Shown piece after piece: positions 11,107 to 19,880 of a stretch of DNA of 64,000 nt. The position numbers were made by a program, and so were the translations under genes. The stretch is from Abyssibius alkaniclasticus (GTDB lineage: Bacteria; Pseudomonadota; Alphaproteobacteria; Rhodobacterales; Rhodobacteraceae). Every line of letters starts with the position of its first letter. Positions within the stretch are counted from its first letter, which is position 1. Under the pieces are notes generated by a model, which was not told where the DNA came from, made no database searches, and saw nothing but the letters and a program-made list of their open reading frames with translations. The stretch is from positions 1,768,501 through 1,832,500 of the forward strand of contig NZ_CP095732.1 in the NCBI RefSeq assembly GCF_020447305.1, written 5' to 3'.

Positions 11107-12446
11107 CCCCCAATCTTTTTGAAATTCAGCGCGAAATGCGCCAGCGCCGTGAAAATGCCGTGCGCCGGGGCACGGTGGCCATTCTGGATATCGGCACCAG
11201 CAAGGTGGCCTGCCTCATCCTGCAATTCGCCCCTGAAATGCACGACGAGCGTGGCGCAGCGCAGCCCGATATAAACCTGCCCGCAATGGGCGCATTCCGG
11301 GTTGTCGGGGTCAAGACCACACGTTCGCGCGGGGTCAAGTTCGGCGAAATCACCGATATGGTGGAAACCGAGCGCGCCATTCGCACCGTGGTGCAGGGCG
11401 CACAGAAAATGGCCGGCCAGCGGGTTGACCATGTGATTGTTTGCATGAGCGGCGGGCGGCCACGTTCCTACGGGCTGGATGGCGAGATCGAGGTCGAGAA
11501 CGGCGAAGTGACCGAGCGTGATATCGGCCATGTGCTGGCGGCTTGCGATGTGCCGCCCTATGGCCACGACCGCGAAGTCATCCACGCGATGCCGGTCAAT
11601 TTCAGCCTTGACCACCGCACAGGCCTGTCTGATCCGCGCGGCCAGATCGGCTTTCGGCTGGCGGTCGATCTGCACATGCTCACCGTGGCGGGCAACCCCG
11701 TGCATAACCTGCTTCAAGTCATCCGCCGCTGCGATCTGGAACTTGCCGGGCTTGCCTTTTCGGGCTTTGCCAGCGGCATTTCGGCACTTGTAGAGGATGA
11801 GCAGGAGCTTGGCGCCGCCGTGGTCGATATGGGCGGGGGCAGCACCGGGCTTTCGGTATTCATCAAAAAGCAGCTCATCTATGCCGATGCCGTGCGCCTT
11901 GGTGGTGATCAGGTCACCAGCGATATTTCGCATGGGCTACAGGTGCAGTTCGATGTGGCCGAGCGCATCAAAACCCTGCATGGCGGGCTTGTGGCGACCG
12001 GCGCCGATGACCGTGACCAGATCGAATTGCCCAACCCGATGGCGCAGTGGGAAAACGACCGGCGCACGGTTTCACGTTCGGAACTTATTGGCGTGATGCG
12101 CCCGCGGGTCGAGGAAATACTGGAAGAGGTGCGCGACCGTCTCGATGCGTCGGGCTTTGAGCATCTGCCAAGCCAGCGCATTGTGCTGACGGGTGGCGCA
12201 AGCCAGGTGCCGGGGATGGACCATATGGCCAGCCGCATTCTGGGCCGGCAGGTGCGCATCGGGCGGCCCTTGCGCGTGCAGGGCCTGCCGCAGGCCGCAA
12301 CGGGCGCGGCCTTTTCCGCAGCCGTGGGTCTGGCGCTTCATGCCAGCCATCCTTCCGATGAATGTTGGGATTTTGAAGTGCCAGCCGACCGGCTTGGCGC
12401 GCGGCGCATCCGGCGCGCAATGCGCTGGTTTCGCGATAATTGGTAG
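11103..12446 (+). CDS. ftsA: FtsA, actin-like division ATPase
   Basis: Actin-fold protein that anchors FtsZ to the membrane and recruits later division proteins. 447 aa. Phosphate-1 motif AILDIGTSKVACLI (about residue 27), phosphate-2 VVDMGGGSTGLSVF and adenosine motif IVLTGGASQVPGMDHMA are clear. The C-terminus is basic (RRIRRAMRWFRDNW) and fits the amphipathic membrane-targeting helix of the family. Start overlaps the ftsQ stop (ATGA). Confidence 0.97.
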   Translation: MTPNLFEIQREMRQRRENAVRRGTVAILDIGTSKVACLILQFAPEMHDERGAAQPDINLPAMGAFRVVGVKTTRSRGVKFGEITDMVETERAIRTVVQGAQKMAGQRVDHVIVCMSGGRPRSYGLDGEIEVENGEVTERDIGHVLAACDVPPYGHDREVIHAMPVNFSLDHRTGLSDPRGQIGFRLAVDLHMLTVAGNPVHNLLQVIRRCDLELAGLAFSGFASGISALVEDEQELGAAVVDMGGGSTGLSVFIKKQLIYADAVRLGGDQVTSDISHGLQVQFDVAERIKTLHGGLVATGADDRDQIELPNPMAQWENDRRTVSRSELIGVMRPRVEEILEEVRDRLDASGFEHLPSQRIVLTGGASQVPGMDHMASRILGRQVRIGRPLRVQGLPQAATGAAFSAAVGLALHASHPSDECWDFEVPADRLGARRIRRAMRWFRDNW

Positions 12447-12499
12447 TATTTCATGCAAGAACTGGCGTGGGGACTTGCGAAATATCGCTTATCTGGTAG

Positions 12500-12523
12500 T
12501 TTTCCACAAGATATTGTGGATAA
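12500..12523. promoter_or_regulatory. Inverted pair of DnaA boxes upstream of ftsZ
   Basis: TTTTCCACA (12500-12508, plus) and TGTGGATAA (12515-12523, reverse complement of TTATCCACA) face each other over a 6-nt spacer. The second is a perfect consensus DnaA box; the first fits TTWTNCACA. They lie about 110-135 bp before the ftsZ ATG in the only sizeable gap of the ftsQAZ segment, so DnaA control of ftsZ transcription is a reasonable inference. Confidence 0.6.
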
Positions 12524-12546
12524 ATGGTTGAATAACGCGTGACCGA

Positions 12547-12662
12547 GATTCGTCTATGGGTTACATTGTCGAATCAACACCTTAGCAACGACAGTCCGAA
12601 CATGGGCGCACAACAAATACAGGCGGACAGAAAATGGCTTTGAATCTTCGTATGCCGGAATC
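12547..12662. promoter_or_regulatory. Cluster of GANTC (CcrM-type) sites over the ftsZ leader and start
   Basis: Four GANTC sites occur within 116 bp: 12547-12551 (GATTC), 12571-12575, 12642-12646 and 12658-12662 (GAATC). Two lie upstream of ftsZ and two in its first codons. In Caulobacter, CcrM methylation of GANTC sites in the ftsZ promoter affects its expression. The density here suggests similar control, though whether this organism has CcrM is not visible. Confidence 0.45.
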
Positions 12663-14181
12663 CCAGGAACTCAAGCCGAAGATCACGGTCTTTGGCGTTG
12701 GCGGGGCGGGCGGCAATGCAGTCAACAACATGATCGCAAAATCGCTCGAAGGCGCGGATTTCGTGGTCGCAAACACCGATGCCCAGGCACTGAGCCAGTC
12801 TGAAGCGCCCAAAAAAGTGCAGCTTGGTGCCCGCGTCACCGAAGGGCTGGGCGCAGGGGCCCGCCCCGAGGTGGGGGCCGCGGCCGCCGAGGAAAGCCTT
12901 GAAGAAATTCTGGACCATCTGGCCGGCAGCCATATGTGTTTCATCACCGCCGGCATGGGCGGCGGCACGGGCACCGGCGCTGCGCCGATCATCGCGCAGG
13001 CCGCGCGTGAACTTGGTGTGCTGACAGTTGGTGTTGTGACCAAACCCTTCCAGTTTGAAGGTGCCTCGCGTATGCGCAAGGCCGAAGAAGGCGTCGCTGC
13101 GCTGCAAAAGGTTGTTGATACGCTGATCGTCATCCCCAACCAGAACCTGTTCCGCCTTGCCAATGAAAAAACCACATTTACCGAGGCGTTCAGCCTGGCC
13201 GACGATGTGCTGTATCAGGGCGTCAAGGGTGTGACCGACCTTATGGTGCGCCCCGGTATCATCAACCTCGACTTTGCCGATGTGCGTTCCGTGATGGACG
13301 AAATGGGCAAGGCGATGATGGGCACCGGCGAAGCCTCGGGCGAGAACCGCGCCATTCAGGCCGCCGAAAAAGCCATTGCCAACCCGCTGCTTGACGAGAT
13401 CAGTCTGCGCGGCGCGCGCGGTGTGCTGATTAACATCACAGGCTCGGCCGATATGACCCTGTTCGAGCTGGACGAAGCCGCCAACCGCATCCGCGAAGAG
13501 GTGGATCCGGACGCGAATATCATCGTCGGCTCGACACTCGATCCTTCGATGGAAGGTGTGCTGCGCGTGTCGGTTGTGGCCACGGGCATCGATGTGGTCG
13601 AAGACCAGCGCGCCGTGCCCCAGCAGCGCCGCAGCTTCAGCGAGCCGGTTGCAGCCGCAGCGCCTGAACCCGTTGAGCAGGTCGAAGACGACGTTGAAAT
13701 CGCCGCTGAAGCCCCGCAAGAGGAAGAGGCTATTTTCACGCCCGCCCCCGCGGCTGCGGCTCCGATGACAGCGCGCCCGGCGCCGCTTCAAATGTCGGCC
13801 GAGCATGAGGTGCAGGCCGAACCTGCCGCACCGATGGCCGCAAAAACTGCGCAACCGTCGCAGGAAACCCTGCTGCGCTTGCGTGCCGCCGTGCAGAACC
13901 GCCCCGACCCGACGGCCAAGCAGCCCGAAGGCGAAGGCAGCGCCGCTGGTGAAAAACATCCGCGCTTTGCGCTCAACAACCTCATCAACCGCATGACCGG
14001 CAGCGCGCAGCGCGACGAGCGGCCAACCAGCCAGCCGCAGGTCAGGGCACCCATCCCCACGGCCACGGTTTCGGCCCCAGTAGCCCCCGCCGCCCCGCAG
14101 GTGAACGACCAGGCCAGCTATGAGGATGACGAGCGGGAGCGTGTTGAAATTCCAGCGTTTTTGCGCCGCCAAGCCAATTAG
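12634..14181 (+). CDS. ftsZ: FtsZ, tubulin-like division GTPase
   Basis: Polymerises into the Z ring that directs septation. 515 aa, long for FtsZ because of an extended Pro/Ala/Glu-rich linker (about residues 330-480) typical of alphaproteobacteria. GTP-binding motifs: [13 protein letters not shown] near residue 20, the tubulin signature [10 protein letters not shown] near 108, and the T7-loop region [10 protein letters not shown]. The C-terminal conserved peptide is [10 protein letters not shown]. Own leader with DnaA boxes and GANTC sites upstream; a strong terminator follows 21 bases after the stop. Confidence 0.98.
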   Translation: MALNLRMPESQELKPKITVFGVGGAGGNAVNNMIAKSLEGADFVVANTDAQALSQSEAPKKVQLGARVTEGLGAGARPEVGAAAAEESLEEILDHLAGSHMCFITAGMGGGTGTGAAPIIAQAARELGVLTVGVVTKPFQFEGASRMRKAEEGVAALQKVVDTLIVIPNQNLFRLANEKTTFTEAFSLADDVLYQGVKGVTDLMVRPGIINLDFADVRSVMDEMGKAMMGTGEASGENRAIQAAEKAIANPLLDEISLRGARGVLINITGSADMTLFELDEAANRIREEVDPDANIIVGSTLDPSMEGVLRVSVVATGIDVVEDQRAVPQQRRSFSEPVAAAAPEPVEQVEDDVEIAAEAPQEEEAIFTPAPAAAAPMTARPAPLQMSAEHEVQAEPAAPMAAKTAQPSQETLLRLRAAVQNRPDPTAKQPEGEGSAAGEKHPRFALNNLINRMTGSAQRDERPTSQPQVRAPIPTATVSAPVAPAAPQVNDQASYEDDERERVEIPAFLRRQAN

Positions 14182-14202
14182 ACGACCCTCCTCCAAGACT
14201 TC

Positions 14203-14231
14203 AGGGCGCCCCGTTTGGGCGCCCTTTTCTT
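14203..14231 (+). terminator. Rho-independent terminator after ftsZ
   Basis: Nine-bp stem AGGGCGCCC (14203-14211) with GGGCGCCCT (14217-14225), loop of 5 nt, followed by TTTTCTTT. This is the clearest intrinsic terminator of the dcw segment and separates ftsZ from lpxC. Confidence 0.9.
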
Positions 14232-14241
14232 TGGTTGTCAT

Positions 14242-14255
14242 ATTATTGCAATAAT
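14242..14255. promoter_or_regulatory. AT-rich 14-bp palindrome upstream of lpxC
   Basis: ATTATTGCAATAAT is a perfect inverted repeat in a GC-rich genome, located just after the ftsZ terminator and about 130 bp before the lpxC start. The size and symmetry fit a dimeric transcription-factor site. The factor is unknown. Confidence 0.4.
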
Positions 14256-14387
14256 GAGTCACAAAAGGTGACGGGCACCGGGGTTATGGCGCGCGCGCAT
14301 ATGTTCTATACATCGGCCGGAACGACGCAGAAAAGTGGCGCAGAACAGTCTGGCGCGAAATTTGCGCATAACCCGGCAGGACGACAG

Positions 14388-15308
14388 ATGCAGCACACAT
14401 TGAAACGCACAGTGTCATTGATTGGCACCGGACTGCATTCCGGTCGTGCCGTGCGCATGGCGCTTCATCCGGCCGGGGTTGATGCGGGCATCAGCTTTTC
14501 TCGCACCGATATCCGCCAGCGCAACGCGCATGTGCGCGCCCTTTGGAATATGGTGAACGATACCGGCCTTTGCACGCGTATCGCCAATGAAGATGGCGTT
14601 GAAGTTTCGACCATCGAACACCTTATGGCCGCCTTTGCCGGGCTTGGCCTGAGCAATGTGCGTGTTGAGCTTGACGGGCCGGAAGTGCCGATCATGGATG
14701 GCAGCGCGCGGCGATTTGTGGCCGAAATCCTGGCCGCCGGCCTTGTGGCGCAGCAAGCGCCTGCAAGGGTGATGCAGGTCATGCAGACCGTGCGCGTTGA
14801 ACAGGGCAGCGCCTGGGCCGAGCTTTCGCCGGCAGAATCTTTCGAAATCGACTTCGAGATCGAATTTGCGGGCACGATCATCGGTCGTCAGGCGCGCAAG
14901 CTCGACATGCAGAACGGCACTTTTGTGCGCGAACTGGCCGATTGCCGCACCTTCTGCCGCCGTCAGGATGTTGACGCCATGCACGCCCGTGGCCTTGCGC
15001 GCGGCGGCAATCATGACAATGCGCTTGTCATCAACGGCATGGAATATGAAAACCCCGAAGGCCCGCGCCGCCTTGATGAATGCGTGCGCCACAAAATGCT
15101 CGACGCTTTGGGCGATCTGGCACTGGCGGGCGGGCCGCTTTTGGGGCGCTATCGCGGTGTGCGCGCCGGGCATGGGCTGACAAACCAGCTTTTGCGCCGG
15201 GCTTTTGCCACGCCGGGCGCGCTTTTGCCCGTGCTGGCCGATACAAACCTGCAAGCGCGCTTGCCCGGCAGCGGGCTAAACCGCGCCGATCTTGCGCGGG
15301 TTGGCTAA
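14388..15308 (+). CDS. lpxC: LpxC, UDP-3-O-acyl-GlcNAc deacetylase
   Basis: Zinc enzyme for the committed step of lipid A synthesis. 306 aa from the ATG at 14388 (MQHTLKRTVSLIGTGLHSG; AGGA 6 nt upstream). The frame is open further back to 14235, but only this start gives a normal N-terminus. Zinc-ligand motifs: STIEHLMAAFAGLGL and RHKMLDALGDL, followed by RAGHGLTNQL with the catalytic His. Lies alone behind the ftsZ terminator, as in many alphaproteobacteria. Confidence 0.96.
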   Translation: MQHTLKRTVSLIGTGLHSGRAVRMALHPAGVDAGISFSRTDIRQRNAHVRALWNMVNDTGLCTRIANEDGVEVSTIEHLMAAFAGLGLSNVRVELDGPEVPIMDGSARRFVAEILAAGLVAQQAPARVMQVMQTVRVEQGSAWAELSPAESFEIDFEIEFAGTIIGRQARKLDMQNGTFVRELADCRTFCRRQDVDAMHARGLARGGNHDNALVINGMEYENPEGPRRLDECVRHKMLDALGDLALAGGPLLGRYRGVRAGHGLTNQLLRRAFATPGALLPVLADTNLQARLPGSGLNRADLARVG

Positions 15309-15383
15309 AAAACACCAATTTCCGTTTTTCACCGCCAAGGAATGTGTTAGTCAATCGACAGACACAGGCAGAAGGGTCGGGTT

Positions 15384-16175
15384 ATGGTAAGTGTGATGAT
15401 GCGCCGAATGGGATTGGTGGCGCTGATCGTTCTTGTAGCGGCCTGCGGTGGCCGCGCGATTGGCGATCTTGTTGATGATTCCACCCCCGCAAGCGAGATT
15501 ATCGGTTTGGCACAGGCAGAACTGGCGCGTGGCCGTGAAAAACGCGCCGCCGACCTGTTCATGGAGGTGGAGCGTTTGCACCCCTTCACCGCCGAAAGCC
15601 GCTTTGCCCTGGTCGAGGCCGCAAAAGCCTATCATGATGCGCGGATGCTCATTGAAAGCCGCGCCGCGGCGAGCCGTTATCTCGATTACTACCCGCGCGA
15701 CGAATACTCGGCGCTGGCGCAATATCTGGTGGCCCTGTCCTATTATGACCAGATCGTCGATATCCAGCGCGATCAGGGCAATACATTCCAGGCGCTCATG
15801 GCGCTGCGCGATGTGATGGAAAACTTCCCCGGCACCGAATATGCCGACCTGGCCGCGCCCAAATTCCAGACAGCACTGAACCAATTGGCCGGCAAAGAGG
15901 TTGATGTGGGCCGCTGGTATCTGCGCCAGCGCCAGTATACTTCGGCCATCGGGCGGTTTACCGCCGTGGTGGAAGATTACGGCGACACGCCGCACCGCCC
16001 CGAAGCATTGCACCGTTTGGTAGAGGCCTATCTGTCGCTTGGTCTTGATGGGCAGGCCGCTGCGGCCGCGGCGCAACTGGCCGCCGAATACCCCGAAAGC
16101 AGCTGGAACGCAGCCGCGCAATCACTGCTGACCACCGGGCGGCAGCCGAATGCGGGCGGCCGGTTCCGTTACTGA
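15384..16175 (+). CDS. bamD: BamD (ComL), outer-membrane assembly lipoprotein
   Basis: TPR-type lipoprotein of the BAM complex, inserting beta-barrel proteins into the outer membrane. 263 aa. The signal peptide ends in a lipobox LVAAC with the lipidated Cys at about residue 21. Repeated helical TPR units follow, including the YPRDEYSALAQYLVALSYY motif and a second PESSWNAAAQSLL near the end. Start ATG at 15384; recN begins 3 bases after its stop. Confidence 0.94.
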   Translation: MVSVMMRRMGLVALIVLVAACGGRAIGDLVDDSTPASEIIGLAQAELARGREKRAADLFMEVERLHPFTAESRFALVEAAKAYHDARMLIESRAAASRYLDYYPRDEYSALAQYLVALSYYDQIVDIQRDQGNTFQALMALRDVMENFPGTEYADLAAPKFQTALNQLAGKEVDVGRWYLRQRQYTSAIGRFTAVVEDYGDTPHRPEALHRLVEAYLSLGLDGQAAAAAAQLAAEYPESSWNAAAQSLLTTGRQPNAGGRFRY

Positions 16176-16178
16176 CGG

Positions 16179-17840
16179 ATGCTGCTTCAGCTCGTCATCC
16201 GTGATGTGTTGTTGATTGACCGGGTTGAACTTGCATTTCAGCCCGGTCTCAACGTGCTGACGGGTGAAACCGGGGCAGGCAAATCCATTCTGCTCGACTC
16301 GCTTGGCTTTGTGTTGGGCTGGCGTGGCCGCGCCGATGTCGTGCGCCAGGGGGCCGAGCAGGGCGAGGTAACGGCCGAATTCGCCCTAAGTGCCGACCAC
16401 CCCGCGCAGGCCATTCTGGATGAGGCGGGCCTGCCGGGGGGCGATATGCTGTTGCTGCGCCGCGTCGCCGGGCGCGATGGCCGCAAGCGGGCCTGGGTCA
16501 ACGACCGGCCCGTAAGTGGCGAGGTTTTGCGCAGCCTGTCCGATGTTCTGGTCGAACTCCACGGCCAGCATGATGACCGTGGCCTGCTTGATGCGCGCGG
16601 CCATATGGGCCTGCTCGACAGTTTCGCGCAGAACGATGCGCAGCTTGAGGCGACCCGCGCCGCCTGGCGCCAGCTTGCCAGCCTTCGCAGCGCCATTGCC
16701 AAGGCGCTGGCCGCGCAGGACGCCGCCGCGCGCGACAAAGACTTTCTGACCCATGCCGTGGCCGAGCTTGACCAGTTTGCCCCCGAAACCGGCGAGGATG
16801 AGGCGCTGGACACCCGCCGCCGCCTGATGCAGGCCGCGCAGCGCATTCGTGAAGACGTGGCCAAGGCCGCCAATGCCATGTCGCATGAAGGGGCCGAAGG
16901 CGCGATGGGCGATGCCTTGCGCTGGCTGGAAGATGTCGCCCCCAAAGCCGAAGGCCTGCTCGATGGCGCGATCGACGCGCTTGGCCGCGCGCTCAACGAG
17001 CTTGGCGAGGCACAGTCCGAGGTTGAGCGCGCGCTCGACCGCCTGCTGGCCGACCCGGATGATCTCGACCTGGTCGAAGAGCGGCTGTTTGCCTTGCGTG
17101 CCCTCGCGCGCAAACATCAGGTGGCCCCGAATGACCTGGCCGGGCTGGCCGATGAATTGCGCGCGCGGCTTGGGGCCATCACCAGTGGCGCGGAAAACTT
17201 GGCAAGGCTGAAGGCCGACGCCATCAGGGCCGAAGAGGCATTTCAAACGCAGGCCGGGGCGCTGACGGCCGCGCGCCAGAAGGCCGCCAAGAAGCTCGAT
17301 GCCGCAATGGCTGCCGAGCTTGCCTCGCTGAAGCTGGAACAGGCGCGGTTTTCCACCGCGATCGGTGAAGCCACGGCGGGGCCGGACGGGGTCGATTCCG
17401 TCAGCTTCGTGGTGGCCACCAATCCCGGCGCCCCGGCCGGGCCGATTGACCGTATCGCCTCGGGCGGCGAGCTTTCGCGGTTCTTGCTGGCGCTTAAGGT
17501 CTGCCTGTCGGCGCGCAGCTCTGGCTTGACGATGATCTTTGACGAGATCGACCGCGGCGTGGGCGGCGCGACCGCCGATGCGGTGGGCCGCCGGCTGGCC
17601 GCCGTTGCCGCAAGAAGCCAGGTGCTGGTGGTGACGCATTCACCGCAGGTGGCCGCGCAGGGCGCGCATCATTGGCGCGTGGAAAAGGCCGTGCAGAAGG
17701 GGCAAACCGAAACCCGCGTGCGCCCGCTTGATGCGCCGGAACGGGTAGACGAGATTGCCCGTATGCTGGCGGGTGACAGCATTACCGACGCCGCGCGCGC
17801 CGCCGCACAATCGCTGCTCGCTTCGCGCACAGCATCTTGA
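16179..17840 (+). CDS. recN: RecN, SMC-like DNA repair ATPase
   Basis: Structural-maintenance-type ATPase acting in double-strand break repair. 553 aa. Walker A GETGAGKSILLDSLGF near residue 30, Q-loop area LVELHGQHDDRGLLD, central helical region rich in Ala/Glu/Arg (short coiled coil), ABC signature ASGGELSRFLLALK, and Walker B MIFDEIDRGVGG. No SOS box is evident upstream because bamD abuts it. Its last bases overlap an FNR box for the next gene. Confidence 0.96.
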   Translation: MLLQLVIRDVLLIDRVELAFQPGLNVLTGETGAGKSILLDSLGFVLGWRGRADVVRQGAEQGEVTAEFALSADHPAQAILDEAGLPGGDMLLLRRVAGRDGRKRAWVNDRPVSGEVLRSLSDVLVELHGQHDDRGLLDARGHMGLLDSFAQNDAQLEATRAAWRQLASLRSAIAKALAAQDAAARDKDFLTHAVAELDQFAPETGEDEALDTRRRLMQAAQRIREDVAKAANAMSHEGAEGAMGDALRWLEDVAPKAEGLLDGAIDALGRALNELGEAQSEVERALDRLLADPDDLDLVEERLFALRALARKHQVAPNDLAGLADELRARLGAITSGAENLARLKADAIRAEEAFQTQAGALTAARQKAAKKLDAAMAAELASLKLEQARFSTAIGEATAGPDGVDSVSFVVATNPGAPAGPIDRIASGGELSRFLLALKVCLSARSSGLTMIFDEIDRGVGGATADAVGRRLAAVAARSQVLVVTHSPQVAAQGAHHWRVEKAVQKGQTETRVRPLDAPERVDEIARMLAGDSITDAARAAAQSLLASRTAS

Positions 17841-17850
17841 TTTATATCAA
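17837..17850 (+). promoter_or_regulatory. FNR/FnrL box with extended -10 upstream of the DksA-family gene
   Basis: TTGAT-TTAT-ATCAA is a perfect FNR consensus palindrome. Downstream lies TGATATAAG (17873-17881), an extended -10 element. The predicted transcription start near 17887 puts the box centre about -44, close to the -41.5 of class II activation. The box begins inside the recN stop region and lies 53 bp before the ATG at 17903. Confidence 0.7.
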
Positions 17851-17902
17851 CGCAGCCAACACATGAAGGGTGTGATATAAGCAAACAGAATGGAGTTTGC
17901 CG

Positions 17903-18220
17903 ATGAACCCGCATAGTGACCGCCGCGCAGCACTTGAAAACCGCCTCAAAGAGCTGAACTGGAAGCTTGTCGAGATAGAGGACGCGCTGGATGAAACCCC
18001 CAGCGCCGATTCCGAGGAACGCGCGGTCGAGCGTGAGGATGACGAGGTTCTGGAAGGGATCGGCGCGGCCAGTCAGGCTGAAATCCGCATGATCAACGCC
18101 GCCCTTGCGCGCATTGAAAGCGGGGATTACGGCATTTGCACCATCTGCGGCGAAGACATAGCCGAAGCCCGGCTTGACCTTGTCCCGCATACGCCATTTT
18201 GTAAAAACTGCGCCCCATAG
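17903..18220 (+). CDS. DksA/TraR-family C4 zinc-finger protein
   Basis: Small RNA-polymerase secondary-channel type regulator. 105 aa: N-terminal helical region rich in Glu/Arg (coiled-coil-like, residues 5-70), then a C4 zinc finger CTICGED ... CKNC at about 78-103. The ATG at 17903 has GGAG 7 nt upstream; a TTG two codons earlier is rejected. Shorter than DksA proper (about 150 aa), so it belongs to the short TraR/DksA-like group. An FNR box upstream suggests induction when oxygen is low. Confidence 0.87.
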   Translation: MNPHSDRRAALENRLKELNWKLVEIEDALDETPSADSEERAVEREDDEVLEGIGAASQAEIRMINAALARIESGDYGICTICGEDIAEARLDLVPHTPFCKNCAP

Positions 18221-18228
18221 GAGAGTTT

Positions 18229-18450
18229 ATGTCATTTGAATCGCTCAAGGCCCGCATTGCCATGTTCATGGACGAGGCCACCAGCACCCCGCATGACGGC
18301 CATGAATTGCTGGAGCGTTTGCAAGAAGAGCTGGCCGGGCTGCGCGGCATGGGAATGCCGGTGCCAGATGATCTGGCGGCGCTCGAAAAATCGCTTGCGG
18401 CCACAATGGCGCGCCGCCCCGCGCGCCCCAAACCCCCAACCGAAAGCTAG
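18229..18450 (+). CDS. Small hypothetical protein
   Basis: 73 aa, soluble, with charged helical segments and a Pro/Arg-rich tail (RRPARPKPPTES). Start ATG at 18229 with AGGAG-like sequence 6 nt upstream, 8 bases after the DksA-family gene, so it is probably in the same FNR-linked transcript. Not recognised. Its stop codon overlaps the stop codon of the convergent dehydrogenase gene. Confidence 0.7.
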   Translation: MSFESLKARIAMFMDEATSTPHDGHELLERLQEELAGLRGMGMPVPDDLAALEKSLAATMARRPARPKPPTES

Positions 18451-19820
18451 TTGCCCGGCAGCAGCTTGCCGGGGTTCATGATGTTTTGCGGGTCCAAGCT
18501 TGCCTTGATCTTGCGCATCACATCCAGCGCGGGGCCATGCTCGGCCTCCATATAGGCAGTCTTGCCCATGCCAATTCCGTGTTCGCCGCTGATCGTGCCG
18601 CCAAGCGACAGAGCCAGACCGTTCAAACGGTTGGAAAATTCCTGGGCGCGGGCCATCTCGTCGGGGTTGTCATGGTCAACCGAAATGCCGCAGTGAAAAT
18701 TGCCATCGCCCACATGCCCGACCATTGAAACGGTCAGGCCAAGCGCGGTCGCATCGGCGCGGGCTTTGGCCACAGCCTCGGCCAGCATGGAAATCGGCAC
18801 GCAGATATCGGTGTTTTTTACCCGCGCGCCGGGGCGGTGTGCCTTTTGCGCGTAATAGGCATTGTGGCGCATTTTCCATAGCCGGCTGCGGTCTTCGGCC
18901 AGATGCGCCCATTCAAAGCCTTCGGCCCCAAACGTGTTGGCGATCTCACCGAAAGCAGCCGCCTGTTCCTGCACGTTGGCTTTCGAGCCGTTGAATTCCA
19001 CAAACAAATGCGGCATTTCGGGCAGGTTTACCCCCGCATGAAGGTTGAAGCCGCGCGCCATCATCTCGTCTACAAATTCAATCCGCGCCATCGGAATGTT
19101 GGATTGGATGGTCGTGATCACGGTATTCACCGCATCTTCAAAACTGGCAAAGCGGCAGGTGGCGGCGCTGGTCGCCTCGGGTATGGCCTGTAATTTCAGC
19201 GTGAGTTCGGTGATGATGCCAAGCGTGCCTTCCGAGCCGACGAACAGATGCGTCAGGTCATAGCCGCTGGATGATTTGCGCGCCCGCGTGCCGGTGCGGA
19301 TGATCTGGCCATCGGCCATGACCACCTCCAGCGCCAGCACAGAGTCGCGCATCGTGCCATAGCGCACGGCGGCTGTGCCGCTGGCGCGGGTGGCCGCCAT
19401 ACCGCCAAGGCTGGCATTCGCGCCGGGGTCGATGGGAAAGAACAGGCCGGTGGCGCGCAACTCGGTGTTCAATGCCTCGCGCGTGACACCGGGTTGCACG
19501 GTGCAGTCGAGGTCTTCGGCATGAACGGCCAGCACCTTGTCCATGCGCATCAGATCGACCACCACGCCACCGCGCGCGGCAAGCTGGTGGCCTTCAAGCG
19601 CGGTGCCGGTGCCATAGGCAACCACAGGGCAATCATGCGTGGCACAAATTTTCACAATCTGCGACACCTCGGCCGTGCTGGTGGGGAAGGCCACCGCATC
19701 GGGCGGGGTCACGGGGAAATAGGCCTCGTTCTGGCCATGCTGGTCCATTATGGCGGAATTGGTGGAAAGCCGGGTGCCCAACAGGTTGCGCAGGGCTTCA
19801 ATCGCTGTATCAATGCTCAT
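18447..19820 (-). CDS. FAD-linked dehydrogenase, GlcD/D-lactate dehydrogenase (cytochrome) type
   Basis: Flavoprotein oxidising a 2-hydroxy acid (glycolate or D-lactate) to the oxo acid. 457 aa. N-terminal FAD-binding domain (PCMH fold) with VVAYGTGTALEGHQL, GANASLGGMAATRASGT and LFVGSEGTLGIITE; C-terminal oxidase domain with the GHVGDGNFH and SGEHGIGMGK motifs of the family. Single gene, not flanked by glcEF, which favours a Dld-type stand-alone enzyme. Start ATG at 19820 has GGAG about 8 nt upstream. Exact substrate is not decidable from sequence. Confidence 0.88.
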   Translation of the reverse strand: MSIDTAIEALRNLLGTRLSTNSAIMDQHGQNEAYFPVTPPDAVAFPTSTAEVSQIVKICATHDCPVVAYGTGTALEGHQLAARGGVVVDLMRMDKVLAVHAEDLDCTVQPGVTREALNTELRATGLFFPIDPGANASLGGMAATRASGTAAVRYGTMRDSVLALEVVMADGQIIRTGTRARKSSSGYDLTHLFVGSEGTLGIITELTLKLQAIPEATSAATCRFASFEDAVNTVITTIQSNIPMARIEFVDEMMARGFNLHAGVNLPEMPHLFVEFNGSKANVQEQAAAFGEIANTFGAEGFEWAHLAEDRSRLWKMRHNAYYAQKAHRPGARVKNTDICVPISMLAEAVAKARADATALGLTVSMVGHVGDGNFHCGISVDHDNPDEMARAQEFSNRLNGLALSLGGTISGEHGIGMGKTAYMEAEHGPALDVMRKIKASLDPQNIMNPGKLLPGN

Positions 19821-19880
19821 TCATGCGTCTCCGATGCGCCGGCACGGTAGCGCGCAAATTACGCAAGTAAAAGGGTGTGG

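Noticed and set aside
12574-14262. 562-codon open frame antisense to ftsZ
   Set aside because: Composition is a shadow of ftsZ codons (His/Gly/Arg-rich); no family pattern or ribosome site.
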